64,000 nucleotides of DNA from assembly GCF_000218685.1 (NCBI RefSeq), contig NW_006763293.1, forward strand, positions 1,110,720-1,174,719, given 5' to 3'. Position numbers and translations under genes: made by a program. Source of the stretch: Serpula lacrymans var. lacrymans S7.9 (lineage: Eukaryota > Basidiomycota > Agaricomycetes > Boletales > Serpulaceae). This document shows positions 1 through 11,428 of this stretch, piece after piece. The notes beneath the pieces were generated by a model, which did not search any database, had not been told where the DNA came from, and was given only the letters and a program-made list of their open reading frames with translations. How positions within the stretch are numbered: the stretch's first letter is position 1; each line of letters opens with the position of its first letter.

Positions 1-394
1 GCTCACGAGCATTCGAAGCATACGCACCCCAGCGCGTGATCATCAACACAGCGTACGGTGTTGACGGCGGAAATGATAAACTTGGCTCAGAAGGGATGAG
101 ACATTCCTGACCTGAATAAACATTTGATGTAGTTTTATTATAAAAAAGGTACGTAGGTCATCGGGGTCAAGCATCGTGTGGCAACCGTCTGAATCACTCT
201 GATCACCAGAATAACCGACTCATATGATCCAAGTTTCACTACGTTGCAGTACTACTAGTAAGAACTCCAAAAACTATAAAGATAACTGTGAAAATGAGAA
301 CATGGGAACATAGTCCAGAGTAGAAGAAAAAAACATGCTGTCTATGCTGAAAACATAAGGTTATAACTACATAAGAAGACCGTCACCCATATAT
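1..394. other. Intergenic stretch at window edge
   Basis: I see no gene here. The stretch is moderately AT-rich with stops in all frames. It lies beyond the 3' end of the minus-strand gene that stops at 395 and probably carries that gene's 3' UTR and terminator. Confidence 0.5.
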
Positions 395-2347
395 CTAACC
401 AACAGGAGTAGAGGGCGCTGGTATGGAAAGTGCGCTTTGCCATGTCTCTGTACGATTCGTAGCTGCCAAACTGTGCAGATCCCCATCACTAGCAGTCCTA
501 CCAGAATCGTAAGAACTCGATGGCGACCGGTACGACGTCGAGGGATGACTTTCATCATCTGCATCCTGCCTGTCATCCTGCTTGCTTTCTACAGACTGCT
601 GGGACTGCTCTTGCTCAGAAACAGGTGGAACTTTGGTCCCTGTCGTCTCTGTCGACTCTTCGCGTTGCTCTAGTGGAGGTGCTATTGCAACGATTTCAGG
701 GGCACTTGCTTCATCTAGTACCATTTTTTCGACATCGGTTACTTGAGGTTTCGTTGGGGAGACATCACCGCCTGCAAGTCTTGTGTTTGGGGATGGCACC
801 TTGACAGAGTTATTCCTCGAGTTGGAACTTGAGTTGCGATTATCCTCGTCCTTTGATTCCTCAGCAGCTTCCTTCTCCTCGTTTTCCACACTGAGAAGAC
901 CGTTAGTCCTCACACTATTGCTAGTCCATAAGCTCTTGCTGCCCATGCTAAGTCCTGCACCAGCTCCCAATATTCTCGCGCTCCAACCACTCGCTTCACT
1001 CTCCCAGCTGCCTCTTCGCGAGCTCCTTGGCCTAAGGGCTCGAAGGCTAGCATCCACATCCCTATCGCCGTAAACGTCGAGCCTATCGTCATCTGCTAAA
1101 AGGAAATGGCTAGAATTCTCTCCCTCGCCATCTCCAGCCATGCTTCCCCCTAACTGTGAAACTGAATCTCCTACACCCATAGCAAACAGAGCAGCAGATC
1201 CAACTGAGCCTAATGTCAAACGCGCGCCAGGAATAGCATAAGCCGATGATGCCAAAGTAAGGACCGACGCGTTATCCATTGGAGGAGACGAAGGACGGGG
1301 ATTATTCCGGGGATGGTGAGCAGTGTGAAGAGGGGCCTGAACTCCATTCATATTGTTGGAGTTTGATGATGGCCCACCACCACCTGGACTTGAAGAACCA
1401 GCATTGGCTTGGTTCATAAATGAGGACGGGCGTGAAGATGACTGTGGAGACGGAGGAAGAGCAGAAAAAGTGATAGATGCACCGCTTCCTACATGCCCCG
1501 CTGATATGCCAGTTGAGGACGACCGCACGTGAGGAGGAAAACGAGGTGCTATCTGAGAAACTGGTGTGACTGGGACCTGTGCTATATGTCCGATACCTGC
1601 AGGAGCCATGTCGATACTCAGCAACGTCGTTGGTTTTGTACTAGCAGCGATACTCCTGAAGGTCCTAGGGTCAGACATATAGGACGAGGATGAGTGTGAA
1701 GGGGATGGAGAAGGTGGCGCGCTGGGAGGGAGGGGTCTGACAGACGCATCTTCATCCGCTTCTAAGGGACTAGTAGGAGACCACATCGAGTCACGCGCGA
1801 GTGAAGAATGATGCGTAGATGTTTCAACATCTCTTTCTATTTCCGAATGCTCATCAAAGTCCCCGTCGCCATTTAGAGATATAGTTTTGCGTTGAAGATG
1901 AATATCGTCCCGTCTGCTCTGACCCAATGCTCCACCATTGTTACCCACACCATTCCTTTGTGAGGACACCCGAGATGGTTGAGGCCACGGAGAAGAAACT
2001 GAGCGAGTCGAACGTGTCTTTACTGGTAAAGCTGTGCCATTGCGACCTTTGCGCCCAGAACCCACCTCTGCAACAGGAGCGAGCACAGGTGAACCATCCG
2101 ACACCCGCCTTGTCTTTACGGTACCAGCGAGTTTGCGCTGAAACCAGTTGATAATTGGTTTGCTGGATCTACGCGGGACTTTCTTGCTATATGGTAGTTG
2201 TGTGGGTTGTTTAGTAGGATGTTGGGTATTGGATACCTGGTCCTTGGGTCCTGGCTTGACTTGGGGTGCTGGTTGCTGGGCTGGCGGAGCAGCCTTGCTG
2301 GGCGGCACCTCACGAGACTTGGGCGGAGCCGTTGTAGGAGGCGACAT
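395..2347 (-). CDS. Ser/Pro-rich hypothetical protein, single exon
   Basis: This is one uninterrupted 650-residue frame from ATG at 2347 to the stop at 395. The product is dominated by Ser, Pro, Gly and Asn. The N-terminus is Pro-rich, and a basic patch around residues 50-80 contains INWFQRKLAGTVKTRR, the only part that looks ordered. Acidic and Ser-rich runs fill residues 150-230 and 510-640. I recognise no catalytic motif, signal peptide or membrane span in this frame. An overlapping frame at 367-576 carries a short hydrophobic run, so an undetected 3' splice to a C-terminal membrane anchor cannot be excluded. It lies head to tail behind LEU1, 273 bp from that gene's stop. The length of open frame makes it a credible gene, probably intrinsically disordered and possibly a signalling or cell-polarity scaffold, but no function can be named. 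Confidence 0.75.
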   Translation of the reverse strand: MSPPTTAPPKSREVPPSKAAPPAQQPAPQVKPGPKDQVSNTQHPTKQPTQLPYSKKVPRRSSKPIINWFQRKLAGTVKTRRVSDGSPVLAPVAEVGSGRKGRNGTALPVKTRSTRSVSSPWPQPSRVSSQRNGVGNNGGALGQSRRDDIHLQRKTISLNGDGDFDEHSEIERDVETSTHHSSLARDSMWSPTSPLEADEDASVRPLPPSAPPSPSPSHSSSSYMSDPRTFRSIAASTKPTTLLSIDMAPAGIGHIAQVPVTPVSQIAPRFPPHVRSSSTGISAGHVGSGASITFSALPPSPQSSSRPSSFMNQANAGSSSPGGGGPSSNSNNMNGVQAPLHTAHHPRNNPRPSSPPMDNASVLTLASSAYAIPGARLTLGSVGSAALFAMGVGDSVSQLGGSMAGDGEGENSSHFLLADDDRLDVYGDRDVDASLRALRPRSSRRGSWESEASGWSARILGAGAGLSMGSKSLWTSNSVRTNGLLSVENEEKEAAEESKDEDNRNSSSNSRNNSVKVPSPNTRLAGGDVSPTKPQVTDVEKMVLDEASAPEIVAIAPPLEQREESTETTGTKVPPVSEQEQSQQSVESKQDDRQDADDESHPSTSYRSPSSSYDSGRTASDGDLHSLAATNRTETWQSALSIPAPSTPVG

Positions 2348-2620
2348 TTATCGCGTAGATGGCGGTTGCAAGTTATTTGAAAGGTTCAAAGTTCCAGTAA
2401 AGCAGAACGAGGGTTAACAGAAACAGACATTCAAAAAGGGAGACTAATACAACGAGGATAATGCCGCAGCGCCACTACGCCACATGCTACCGTCACGACG
2501 CGCGATCTTAGATCATTCTTACTGAAACGGACATGGGGAAGATCTGGTTAATTCCCTTGGTATTCCTACACGACATAACAAGTACATTGACGGTTCAGAT
2601 CTGCACATTACATTGACATT

Positions 2621-5335
2621 TCACCACTCGTTCTTCTTGGTTTGCTTGGGTGGAGCAACAGGGATCTTGCCTCCTTTGTAGCCAAAGCCATCCAACCATG
2701 GCCAAACCTCGCTCCTCCGCTGCTCAAATGACTCAATTGAGGTATCCCTTTGGAGAGTCAGTGCAATGTCATCCAGCCCGTTCAAAAGACAGTGCCTTCG
2801 GAAGGGATCGGCAGTGAAGGGTATAGCGGGCTTTCCGTTCGATCGTCTGATTTCCTGCTTTTCCAGATCAACCGCTAGTTCCACTCCAGCTTCTGCATCC
2901 TCAGCGAGTGCTTTACAGTCAGCTTCGGGGATAGGCACAGGAAGCATTCCATTTTGCATCGAATTGTTGCGGAAGATTTCAGCGAAACTGGGTGCTATCA
3001 CACACCGGATACCGAAGTCATTTCTGCATTCATAAAAAGTCAGAATCAAAAACAATGCGTAGTGATGTTTTGAATCTTACAAACTCCAGGCAGCATGCTC
3101 GCGGGAGCTACCGCATCCAAAGTTCTTGCCCGTACAGACGAGGATTTTTGCTTGGTCGTAAGGAGCGCGATTCAGGATGAAGTCGGTCTTCTCACCAGTC
3201 TTTGGATCAAATCGGAGGGCGAAAAACAACGCATTGGCGAGACCAGTCCTCTTGAGAGTTTTCAAAAATTGTTTCGGGATAATTTTATCAGTGTCGACGT
3301 TTTCCATGTGTAATGGGGCTGCAACACCCGACACGACAACAAACTTTTCCACTCCAGAAGGGGATGATGCAGGCGGAAGCGCAGACGGTTCTGAGGCATG
3401 GGTTGTAGATTCTGGTTTCGGTGATGGCAGTACGGGGTCATTGAGGAATTCATAAACACTCGTCAGTTTCAGTTGCGGTCCGGCAGCGATTTTAGCTTCT
3501 GCATCAGCTCCCAGGAATTTACGGACGTCGGTCAATTTGCCTGTCATGGCGGCAGCAGCAGCCATAGCAGGGCTGACAAGGTGGGTGCGCCCTCCGGCAC
3601 CCTGACGGCCCTCAAAGTTGCGGTTACTAGTGCTTGCGCATCGTTCACCGGGAGCGAGTTGATCAGGATTCATTCCCAGGCACATGGAGCATCCAGCTTC
3701 GCGCCAGTCAAATCCGGCACGCTTGAAGACAACATCTAATCCCTCCGCCTCTGCGTGCTGCTTAATTAAGCCAGACCCTGGAACCACCATCGCGTGCACG
3801 TTGGATGCAACTTTAGCTTCTGGCCCAGCTGCTAAAACAATCCTCGCTGCGGAGCGAAGGTCTTCGATACGACTATTCGTACAAGAGCCGATGAAGACTT
3901 TGTCGATCTTGACCTCTTGCATGGGAACGTTTGGCTCGAGACCCATATATACCAAAGAGCGCTCGGCAGATGCACGCTTCCCAGCATCCGTCATAGTCGT
4001 GGGGTCAGGGACAGAGCCAGTGATTGCAACAACATCCTGGGGCGACGTGCCCCAAGTAACCGTCGGGGGGATATCCTCCGCTTTGATCTTGATTTCGATA
4101 TCGAATTTTGCATTTTCGTCGCTTTGGAGGGTTCGCCAATATTTTTCTGCACGATCCCAAGCATCCCCTTTAGGAGAAAGCGGACGATTGCGCAGGTAAG
4201 CGAAGGTGACTTCATCTGGGGCCACCATCCCCGCACGAGCACCGGCTTCAATACTCATGTTGCAAGCACTCATGCGTGCCTCCATACTGAATCCTCGGAA
4301 TACCGATCCTGCGTATTCGATGACAGAGTCGGTACCACCTGCAGTACCGATAACACCGATAATATGGAGAATCACGTCTTTAGATGTTACGCCTTCCACG
4401 AGTTCTCCGTCCACAGTGATTCGCATGTTTTTGCTCTTCTTCTGCAGTAACGTCTGGGTCGCGAGGACATGCTCGACCTCAGAAGTCCCGATACCGAAAG
4501 CGAGTGAACCAAAAGCACCATGGGCTATACAATGATTGAAGGTTGAGTGATCCTGCCTTGCCGACAAAGTAGAGTAAAGACGTACTGGAAGTGTGGGAAT
4601 CACCGCATACACAAGTAATACCTGGAAGCTGGGAAAATCATATGTAAACGCAAGACCTATATAAATATATAAATATAGATATAGATACCGTGAAGCCTTG
4701 CTCAGGACCAATGATGTGGACGATTCCTGCAAGAATCATGAGTATTCGAAGGGCAGATAAGTTGCTTTCATTTCAGTACCTTGACGTCGATCAGTCAGCC
4801 CGAAATAAGTCAAACCGAATTCTTTCACGTTCTCTTCCATCGCGGCACATTGTGCACGGGAATCGGGCTCAGCAATGAAGGTATCCACCGACTTGAAATT
4901 TTTGCGCGATACCGTACTATTTGCATATGAGCACGCAGTTCAGGGGTATGGCGTGATATTACTTACGGAACATTGTGATCTACCGTTGCAAGTGTGCAAT
5001 CTGGACGGCGGACAGCTCGGCCTGCATTTCTCCTATAGAAGCAGTTAATGCGGCGGCATGTGGGAGATACTTCGAAATCCTTACAGGCCTTCGAAGGCTT
5101 GAGGACTCGTAACTTCGTGAACGAGATGGCTAAAGGAAGGATCAGCGAGGGTCCTTGAGGGAGGGCACCAAACATACCGATCGATATAAATCAAAGCCAG
5201 GCCATCCTCTTTGATGTCTCTAATAGTAACATGGTCAAACGAGACCTCAACGTTGAGTGATGGGGTGACATACACAACATGGTCGTCCCAAATTTTGTCG
5301 TACAGGGTGCGCGGGCCAGATACAGGAGCAGGCAT
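2621..5335 (-). CDS. LEU1: 3-isopropylmalate dehydratase (fused large and small subunits)
   Basis: It catalyses isomerisation of 2-isopropylmalate to 3-isopropylmalate, the second step of leucine synthesis, using a 4Fe-4S cluster in the cytosol. I assemble eight exons: 5335-5178, 5129-5085, 5032-4967, 4916-4780, 4726-4689, 4628-4586, 4524-3081 and 3023-2621. They total 2334 nt (777 residues), the usual size of the fungal single-chain enzyme. The start [21 protein letters not shown] is typical. The aconitase-like half holds [10 protein letters not shown], a cluster motif around [15 protein letters not shown], and the paired cysteines of [10 protein letters not shown]. The LeuD-like half begins near FVVVSG and holds [17 protein letters not shown] and [13 protein letters not shown]. 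All exon joins keep frame, including several very short 5' exons. It is divergent from RPL29, with about 1 kb between start codons. Confidence 0.97.
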
Positions 5336-6349
5336 TTTGAAGCTACGAAAATTAGAAAGCTGCGGGCGGGAGATTTAGTAGGGATACCTATAGAGTCTGG
5401 CAGCTACTTATACTTCGGACTCGGGGAAATAGTCTGACAAGAATGACATAGTTGTCGGCCGAGCGACATTCGGCCGTTACCCGGAAAAGCTTAAATCCTA
5501 ACCCTAGTCTAGTTCCATGTTATCTCTATACTTAACCCTGACTCCTCCCAATTTGTGCCATACATATAAGCGTGAAGTTATAAGGCGCTCCGCTCCACTG
5601 TCTTTTTCATCAACATCAGAGCAGACCCTGTTTCTGATAATCTTCTTGTACATGACCGCAAGATTTTATTTGAAAGCCTGCATCTTATGTACATAGAAGA
5701 TAATAATTTGCACATGCTCCTGTACCGTACATTCATAATATTCATCACCTTGTCCATTACCCAGTAGGTCAGCAGACTATGTGTTATCGAGGTAGTTGCG
5801 ATAACGATAAGCATGTCCTCTAAGCGGAAGCAATCGTCTGTTTCCAAAGCTTTCTGACAGATGGGATCGCAGAACAACGACGTAACTTGATATCAAGGAA
5901 GCTGGGGCCTCCTTAGCTGCAAACGATCGTCCTGCTCGCTGTCATGCGTGGCCGAGTAGTAGACATACCAATAAACGAGGCGACGAGAGAGTTATATGTA
6001 CCACCAGCACAAAAACGGTATGCTGTTGCAAAGACAAATTTATGGACGAAAACGGGAAAGCCTGTGACAGGGGCCCGGCAAGTTGTGCTTACAAAACGGA
6101 TTAAGGAATGAGTGAGAACCAAAATGGCTACCATGAAACAAGGGATATGATTGCCAGTTTCAAGTAGTCCAGCAGAAAGAGTCTCATCAGTACTGTATTA
6201 GGACAGCACATCCGTGAGAACTAATGGCGGTAAAAGCCGACTCTGACCGCATCAACTACACAGTTTCTCAGCCACCGCACTCTGTATTATCCAAGACTAT
6301 CGCAAACGTCGCCGAAACAGCAAGCAAGTTCAAGCACCCAGTCGAAGCC
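5336..6349. promoter_or_regulatory. Divergent LEU1 / RPL29 promoter interval
   Basis: About 1 kb separates the two opposite start codons and I find no gene in it. At 5455-5482 two CGGCCG palindromes lie 10 nt apart, followed by CCGG. This resembles the CGG/CCG half sites used by Zn2Cys6 activators such as Leu3, but the spacing does not match the usual CGG-N4-CCG. The half adjoining RPL29 should hold its 5' UTR. Confidence 0.4.
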
Positions 6350-6768
6350 ATGGCCAAATCCAAGAAGTATGAACACATACTATTCCTGTCAGACTGATGT
6401 ATTGACTGTGTTCTCAGCCATACCAACCACAACCAGAACAAGAAGGCGCACCGAAATGGTATTAAGAAGCCCAAGAGCTACCGCACTCGCTCAATGAAAG
6501 GTGTATGTACTCTATCCTTGCGATTATGTCTAATATGACCTTAAATCATATCATTTAATAGGTCGATGCTAAGGTCAGACATCAAAGTGCTTGAAAGCGC
6601 CAGATTAGCTGATTTTTTTTCATCCATACAGTACCGCAAAAACTCCCTGTTTGCTCTGGTCGGATCGGTATGTTATACTTTTTTGGTTTGCAAGATCGTT
6701 GTGTCTCAACAAACATAAACTTACAGCGGAAGGCTCGTGCTGAGCAAAATGCATCAACAACATCGTGA
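6350..6768 (+). CDS. RPL29: 60S ribosomal protein L29 (eL29)
   Basis: Small basic protein of the large ribosomal subunit. Five exons: 6350-6366, 6418-6502, 6562-6573, 6632-6667 and 6727-6768, totalling 192 nt (63 residues), the normal length for the family. The family signature is clear: [20 protein letters not shown], then [30 protein letters not shown] and a short Ala/Lys-rich tail ending STTS. The third exon is only 12 nt (Val-Asp-Ala-Lys), yet its borders are canonical and the reading fits the family exactly. Such heavily split short ribosomal genes are usual in agaricomycetes. It converges with TFC1, with 161 bp between stops. Confidence 0.96.
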
Positions 6769-6929
6769 GCTTACGAGTATCTACTGAGGCTGGGAATAGG
6801 GGGATTCACAGGCCAGACGTTGGGCTAGACGTGTGCGCTTGGCACTTTATGTATCATCTACTATGATTATGCACTATGACTTAGGGTCATACGCAGCAGC
6901 AATTCACACAAAACATCCAATCATGGATT

Positions 6930-9101
6930 TCATTGCCGACTATCTGATGTATGCATATTACTCCCCGATATTTCACCACGACGAGTTGCCTGCAAGTTTT
7001 TGGCGTTTCGCTCCAGTGTAGCCCGTAATCGAGCAGCCTATCCAAGAAAATAAGTTAATGAAATACTGGTGATCACCACTATACGTACTGCTGCGTCTTC
7101 AGGCCGCAGAGCCCCTTTGGCCATGTTGTGCTTTCCAGCTCTGAGTTTCTTTGCGTGTATACTGGTCGGTTTACTTGCCCCTGGTTCTTGTCCGAGCAAC
7201 GCAATACATTCTTCGTCAGTTACGACGTAGCCTTCTAGCAACGAAAAGAACTTGTGTCGCAACACCATCTTTATCCTCTCGAATGCATGGGCACTATACC
7301 ATCCATCACGTTCCTGGTATGATCGTAGAAGTGAGGTAAACGAAAAGACAAGCGAAAAAACGTACATCGCAAACTTCACGGAGATCGTCGTCATCTTCGA
7401 TCATCCCTTTGAGCATGGGATCATGTATATCGCATAGCTGAAAGGCAGCAGTCTCCTTGGTGAGTGTGACTCCATCAAAGATATGGGATTTTCTGTTGAC
7501 CGCATTTAGCTGCGAAAGCAGATAAAAGTGGCTGGGTGCTTACCGTCTCTCTGCCTCTAGTGCTTCCACTTGTTCAACTGAGTAAGATTGGAACCCAGGA
7601 TTAGATCGAGTTTCCTGCCGACGGGATACCACGGAAGGACGCGCAATAGGGTGGTTTGCATTTCTGAAGTACAAGCGTTGATAGCTGTAATTTGAAGTCA
7701 GTAATACTAAAAGCTGAGTCGACCTTTGACCAACTCACAAGCGAGCATCCACAGTTTTCCGTGGGTCATAGTTGAAGCGAACGAGCGTGTCTCTCCAAGG
7801 CCCATCTTGAAACACATAGCATACTAGTGGTAATAATGCCTTCGAGCTGCGCTGATTAATCAGTTTGCGTGAGCACTGTAAGTGATGGCCCTACTTGTGT
7901 ATCTCTCGTGCCTCCTGAGGCGTAAAATGGTTGAAAAGAGACATCCGAGTCCAGATAGGCCGTTCGGCAAAAAGCTAATGAAGGAGTTAGATAACCAACA
8001 TCGGTATGAATGGGTCAAAACGCATTCCTCTTGCAAGCTTTTCAGAATACTCTGATCCATTTGATCACGGGCGGCTAAGACGCTGGATGGAGGACCATCC
8101 GGTATCTGGGGACGTTATTTAATTCTGTGAGTATGGAAGGGTCGAACTACGCACCGCTTGATCTACGAACATGATGGTGGCGGGCCCGTAACCTCTCCAT
8201 CTCGATTTATTGATTAGCCTCTTTTTCTCTTCGCCAGTTTCATCGTCTACGACAGTAGTGACCATAGAGGCTGGGTTCGCCTTGAAGCTGACAACTAGAT
8301 AAGGCTAATATTCTGTCACCCCTTTTGAAGCAAGAACCTTACTTGTAGTTTTGCGGTATACCTTGCCTGCTAAATACTGGAGGAGGGAAAAGGCGTAGGT
8401 TACTTTGACTGGGAGCTTGTTGCCTACTTTGTTCGGCGAGCGCGGGGTCAAGGTTTGGAGATACGTCGTGTTGATGTATAATATAGTCTTCTTTTTCGTC
8501 CGGTATCCTGTAGTTTCGGATAGCATCGACTTAAGTGGTATCGCCTCATAAAATACCCGAACATACGACAAAAATTGATGAAACATACCGTCCATGCGAT
8601 CCATAGCAAGACGCAATTGAGATAAAGGATCATTCATGTCAGGTTGATACTGGTAGTCCGCCATGCCTTTTATGACCACTACATGAGCACCCTTGATTGA
8701 TAACAATGGAATAACATACTGCGAAATCTGGCCGTCTTTGGAATGACCCCTATGGCCTCCGCAGTGTACTCCCCGATAGGTTGATCTCCATCATTAAGCC
8801 TCCGACGTTTCCTTTTGATAATCTTTAGCACAATGTTATTCGTGCCCACTACATCGCCAGGAATGGGATGCGCGAAAGGGTTCCCGGGCCTTAGGTTGAG
8901 TTCTAGTAAGGCGTCATGTTTAGATGCGGTACGCTTGAATGCGCTGTCCAGATTAATCTGGCCACCCAAGCTACGAATTGCGAGCGGAACAGATGAGGAC
9001 TGAACATAACCCGGGTATTCGACAGAGTAGAATGGCGTTGATGGAAGGGGACGTTCCGGCGCTTCTGAGGAAGATGTCGAAGCATTTGACGATGATTCCA
9101 T
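6930..9101 (-). CDS. TFC1: Transcription factor IIIC subunit 5 (tau95 / Tfc1)
   Basis: TFIIIC subunit that binds the A box of tRNA genes and recruits TFIIIB for RNA polymerase III. Eleven exons (9101-8720, 8666-8589, 8529-8343, 8287-8155, 8105-8022, 7974-7895, 7846-7739, 7684-7544, 7492-7366, 7313-7089, 7037-6930) total 1653 nt, or 550 residues. The N-terminal barrel region shows YSVEYPGYVQ, the SLGGQINLDSAF stretch and LELNLRPGNPFAHPI. The junction motif MADYQYQPDMNDPLSQLR is typical of Tau95. The middle has NFKANPASMV and GYGPATIMFVDQAIPDGPPS. The later winged-helix/DNA-binding region has LFAERPIWTRMSLFNHFT and YVFQDGPWRDTLVRFNYDPR. An acidic stretch MIEDDDDLREVCD lies near the C-terminus. 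Every junction keeps frame. Confidence 0.95.
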
Positions 9102-9307
9102 GCAATCGAAAAGGCCTTAACTGAAGAAATACTGTGATTTTGGCTCCGTGATGTTGGCGTTCCTCGACAATTCACGTTCACTTACAGTTGATTAATCCGA
9201 AGATATCACGTGATTGATTTCTGACTAAAGAATTACAGGCTTTACAGCAACAGTACTCTATGAAGACAGTATGAGAATATGAGAACATGAACAACGAGAA
9301 TTGTTTA

Positions 9308-9837
9308 TCAGTTTCCTCCAGGCTTTGATCCTTTATAAGCTCCCATAAGCTCCTGCATGGCATCCTGGTAGTTGTCAGTGATGTGGGCCATCACCAGTAG
9401 ACAAAATCGGTCTCACCTGAGATGTCAAGTCTACTCCAGCATTTTTCAGTTCTGTTACCACTCTTTGTGCTGCTTCTCTAAACTCTGAGTTGGCTGCCAG
9501 TCGTAACATTTGAGTTGTTGACGGTGGACCGGATGATGGATCAATACCTACAGTGAGACCAGGGAATTGGTAAGCAGTTCGTACAAATAGCTTTCGGTGA
9601 CATACCGCGCTCTTTCAGTATAGCAGCAAAGTCCCGCAGCGCAATGAGTGCCTCAGGTTTGTCAGCTAGCTTTCGGAATATTGGTGTATTTTTGAAGTTG
9701 GAGAGAAAAGTGTCATCTTGAGGCTCTGCTGCTTGTAACCGAGAGGTACATGAGAAACTACGTTGCGTATGATGATATTGTAGATTGGGACGGAAATGGC
9801 GCCTCACTGCAAGTGATATTTGCCGTGCAGAGAACAT
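9308..9837 (-). CDS. Small predicted mitochondrial protein, unknown
   Basis: Three exons (9837-9606, 9547-9417, 9364-9308) total 420 nt, or 139 residues. The N-terminus, MFSARQISLAVRRHFRPNL followed by Arg/Ser-rich sequence up to about residue 35, is an Arg-rich, acid-free presequence typical of matrix import. The mature part is mainly helical: NFKNTPIFRKLADKPEALIAL, then an Ala-rich helix ending VVTELKNAGVDLTSQ and a short tail AYKGSKPGGN. I do not recognise the family. The start codon is 164 bp from the PSF3 start on the other strand, so the two share a bidirectional promoter. Confidence 0.75.
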
Positions 9838-10001
9838 GCTTCACTTTAAAGCTCAAAGAAAGCCAGTAAATTGTTTCTAATGCACACGGAAGGAAGGAGA
9901 AGCGTGGGAAAGCATAGGGAGGCAGTCGCGTTTATGACCGTGACCACGACTGGAATGTCTTTAACGCGTACCGTGACAAACAATTGGACAAAATCGCGGT
10001 A

Positions 10002-10895
10002 ATGGACAATGATTACTTCTCTATAGACGCCATTCTAGCTGAGAATCAGGTGCGCACGCGTTCAGGTTATCCTAATGATGTCATCTAGAACTAAACTAAT
10101 CTCAAGAAAATACAATGCACGTTCAAGGTGGACATTCCTGACATGGGCCATCTTGGAGGAGGATCTGAACGCGATGTACGTGTTAACATTCAACCTTACT
10201 TCCCATATTGTGAATTCGCGTCCGTATTGTAGATCAAAAGTCTTGCTAAAGTTCCAATACCAATTTGGTTGGCCTACATTGTTCTGTATTCGTGAGGCGG
10301 ACGGATTTGATGACAAGCAGCGCGAGCTGACCAGGATGTATACCAGAGACTGGGCAGACTTTAGCATCCCTACGCCATTTGGTGCCAGAGTTAGGAATGC
10401 ACTTAAAGCTGAATCACGTAGCGTCAAGCTTTCGGGACTCGTGGGTGCAGGCGGACTATGGTATGGGTTCGGAAAGATGATCATGGACATGTGAGTAGCA
10501 CTCGTAAATTTATCAGTTGTTAAATTATGAAAAAGCATAGATTAAGCGATGAACAAGCTAATGAGATATCAGAAGTCTTGACAAAGGTAATGCATACCTA
10601 TATGGACGTTCTGGGAAATTTCTGAGTTTCTATAGACGTTCCGAGGTCGACTAACTGAGGTCGTTGATCAAGCACAACATTTTGCTGCCTTAGGTCCTTC
10701 TGGGGGAGGTTCTTCGGGTGATACGTCTCTTTCCTTCAGGGAGGGTCTTGATAGCACCGAGAGGGAATGTGAGTAGATTCACACATTTATAGCATTCAGA
10801 CTATAACCATATTCCGTGCAGTATTTGCATTAGCCCAAGCAAGCACAAAGAGGACAAAACGGTGGTACGAGGGAAATAATAGGACACGTCGTTAG
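10002..10895 (+). CDS. PSF3: GINS complex subunit Psf3
   Basis: Part of the GINS tetramer (Sld5-Psf1-Psf2-Psf3) that joins Cdc45 and Mcm2-7 to form the CMG replicative helicase in the nucleus. Seven exons (10002-10049, 10107-10175, 10233-10291, 10347-10490, 10541-10586, 10636-10768, 10822-10895) total 573 nt, or 190 residues, normal for Psf3. Diagnostic N-terminus: MDNDYFSIDAILAENQ, then TFKVDIPDMGHLGGGSERD, KSLAKVPIPIWLAY and YSDWADFSIPTPFGARVRNAL. The helical C-terminal half contains LSDEQANEISEVLTKTFRGR. It is convergent with PKR1, with 85 bp between stops. Confidence 0.95.
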
Positions 10896-10980
10896 AAAAG
10901 GAGTCGAAAACAAAATAAGATGACGGATATAACTACAAATTGTAGATCTTACCTGTAATAATTGGCCACCACTGCTCCCA

Positions 10981-11321
10981 CTATTGCTCTTTCTCCTTCT
11001 TAGCTGTACTGTTCGTGTCCACGGATTGCGTTGCGGGCGGAACTTTTTTGAGTTCATACACAAACCTGCTGTGCATTAATAAATTTCAAGTGGATCGGAA
11101 GCATATTTATCACACCATTTTACGCTTGCCCATAGCGCAAGTTCAATCCCGGTCAATACAAAGAAATGGAAATTGCCTTTCGTCAAGTATATCAACCAAA
11201 GAAATACCCCCAGCAGGATAGTGAATGCGCCGTCAACAAGAAGGAGGAAGGTTGGGTGAAGGGAAGAACCAGGCTTTAGTATATCAGAGATAACGGACAG
11301 AGGAGCTGCATCCGAGGACAT
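10981..11321 (-). CDS. PKR1: V-ATPase assembly factor Pkr1
   Basis: Small ER membrane protein that helps assemble the V0 sector of the vacuolar ATPase. Two exons (11321-11116 and 11065-10981) give 291 nt, or 96 residues, as expected. Two hydrophobic segments span about residues 22-45 (TFLLLVDGAFTILLGVFLWL) and 52-70 (FHFFVLTGIELALWASV), joined by a short TKGN loop. They are followed by KWFVYELKKV and a Lys-rich cytosolic tail ending KKEKEQ. The N-terminal PGSSLHP before the first span is also typical. The join K-W-F across the intron restores the family sequence. A dispersed repeat lies just upstream. Confidence 0.93.
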
Positions 11322-11428
11322 GGCGGGCAGGCTTCAGGAGAAGTTGTTGGACGCCAGTGACTGAGTGAGTCTCGACGCGTGTTGCTGTATTGAGAAAAAA
11401 ATAAACAGGGGCAAATACAAATATTCTA

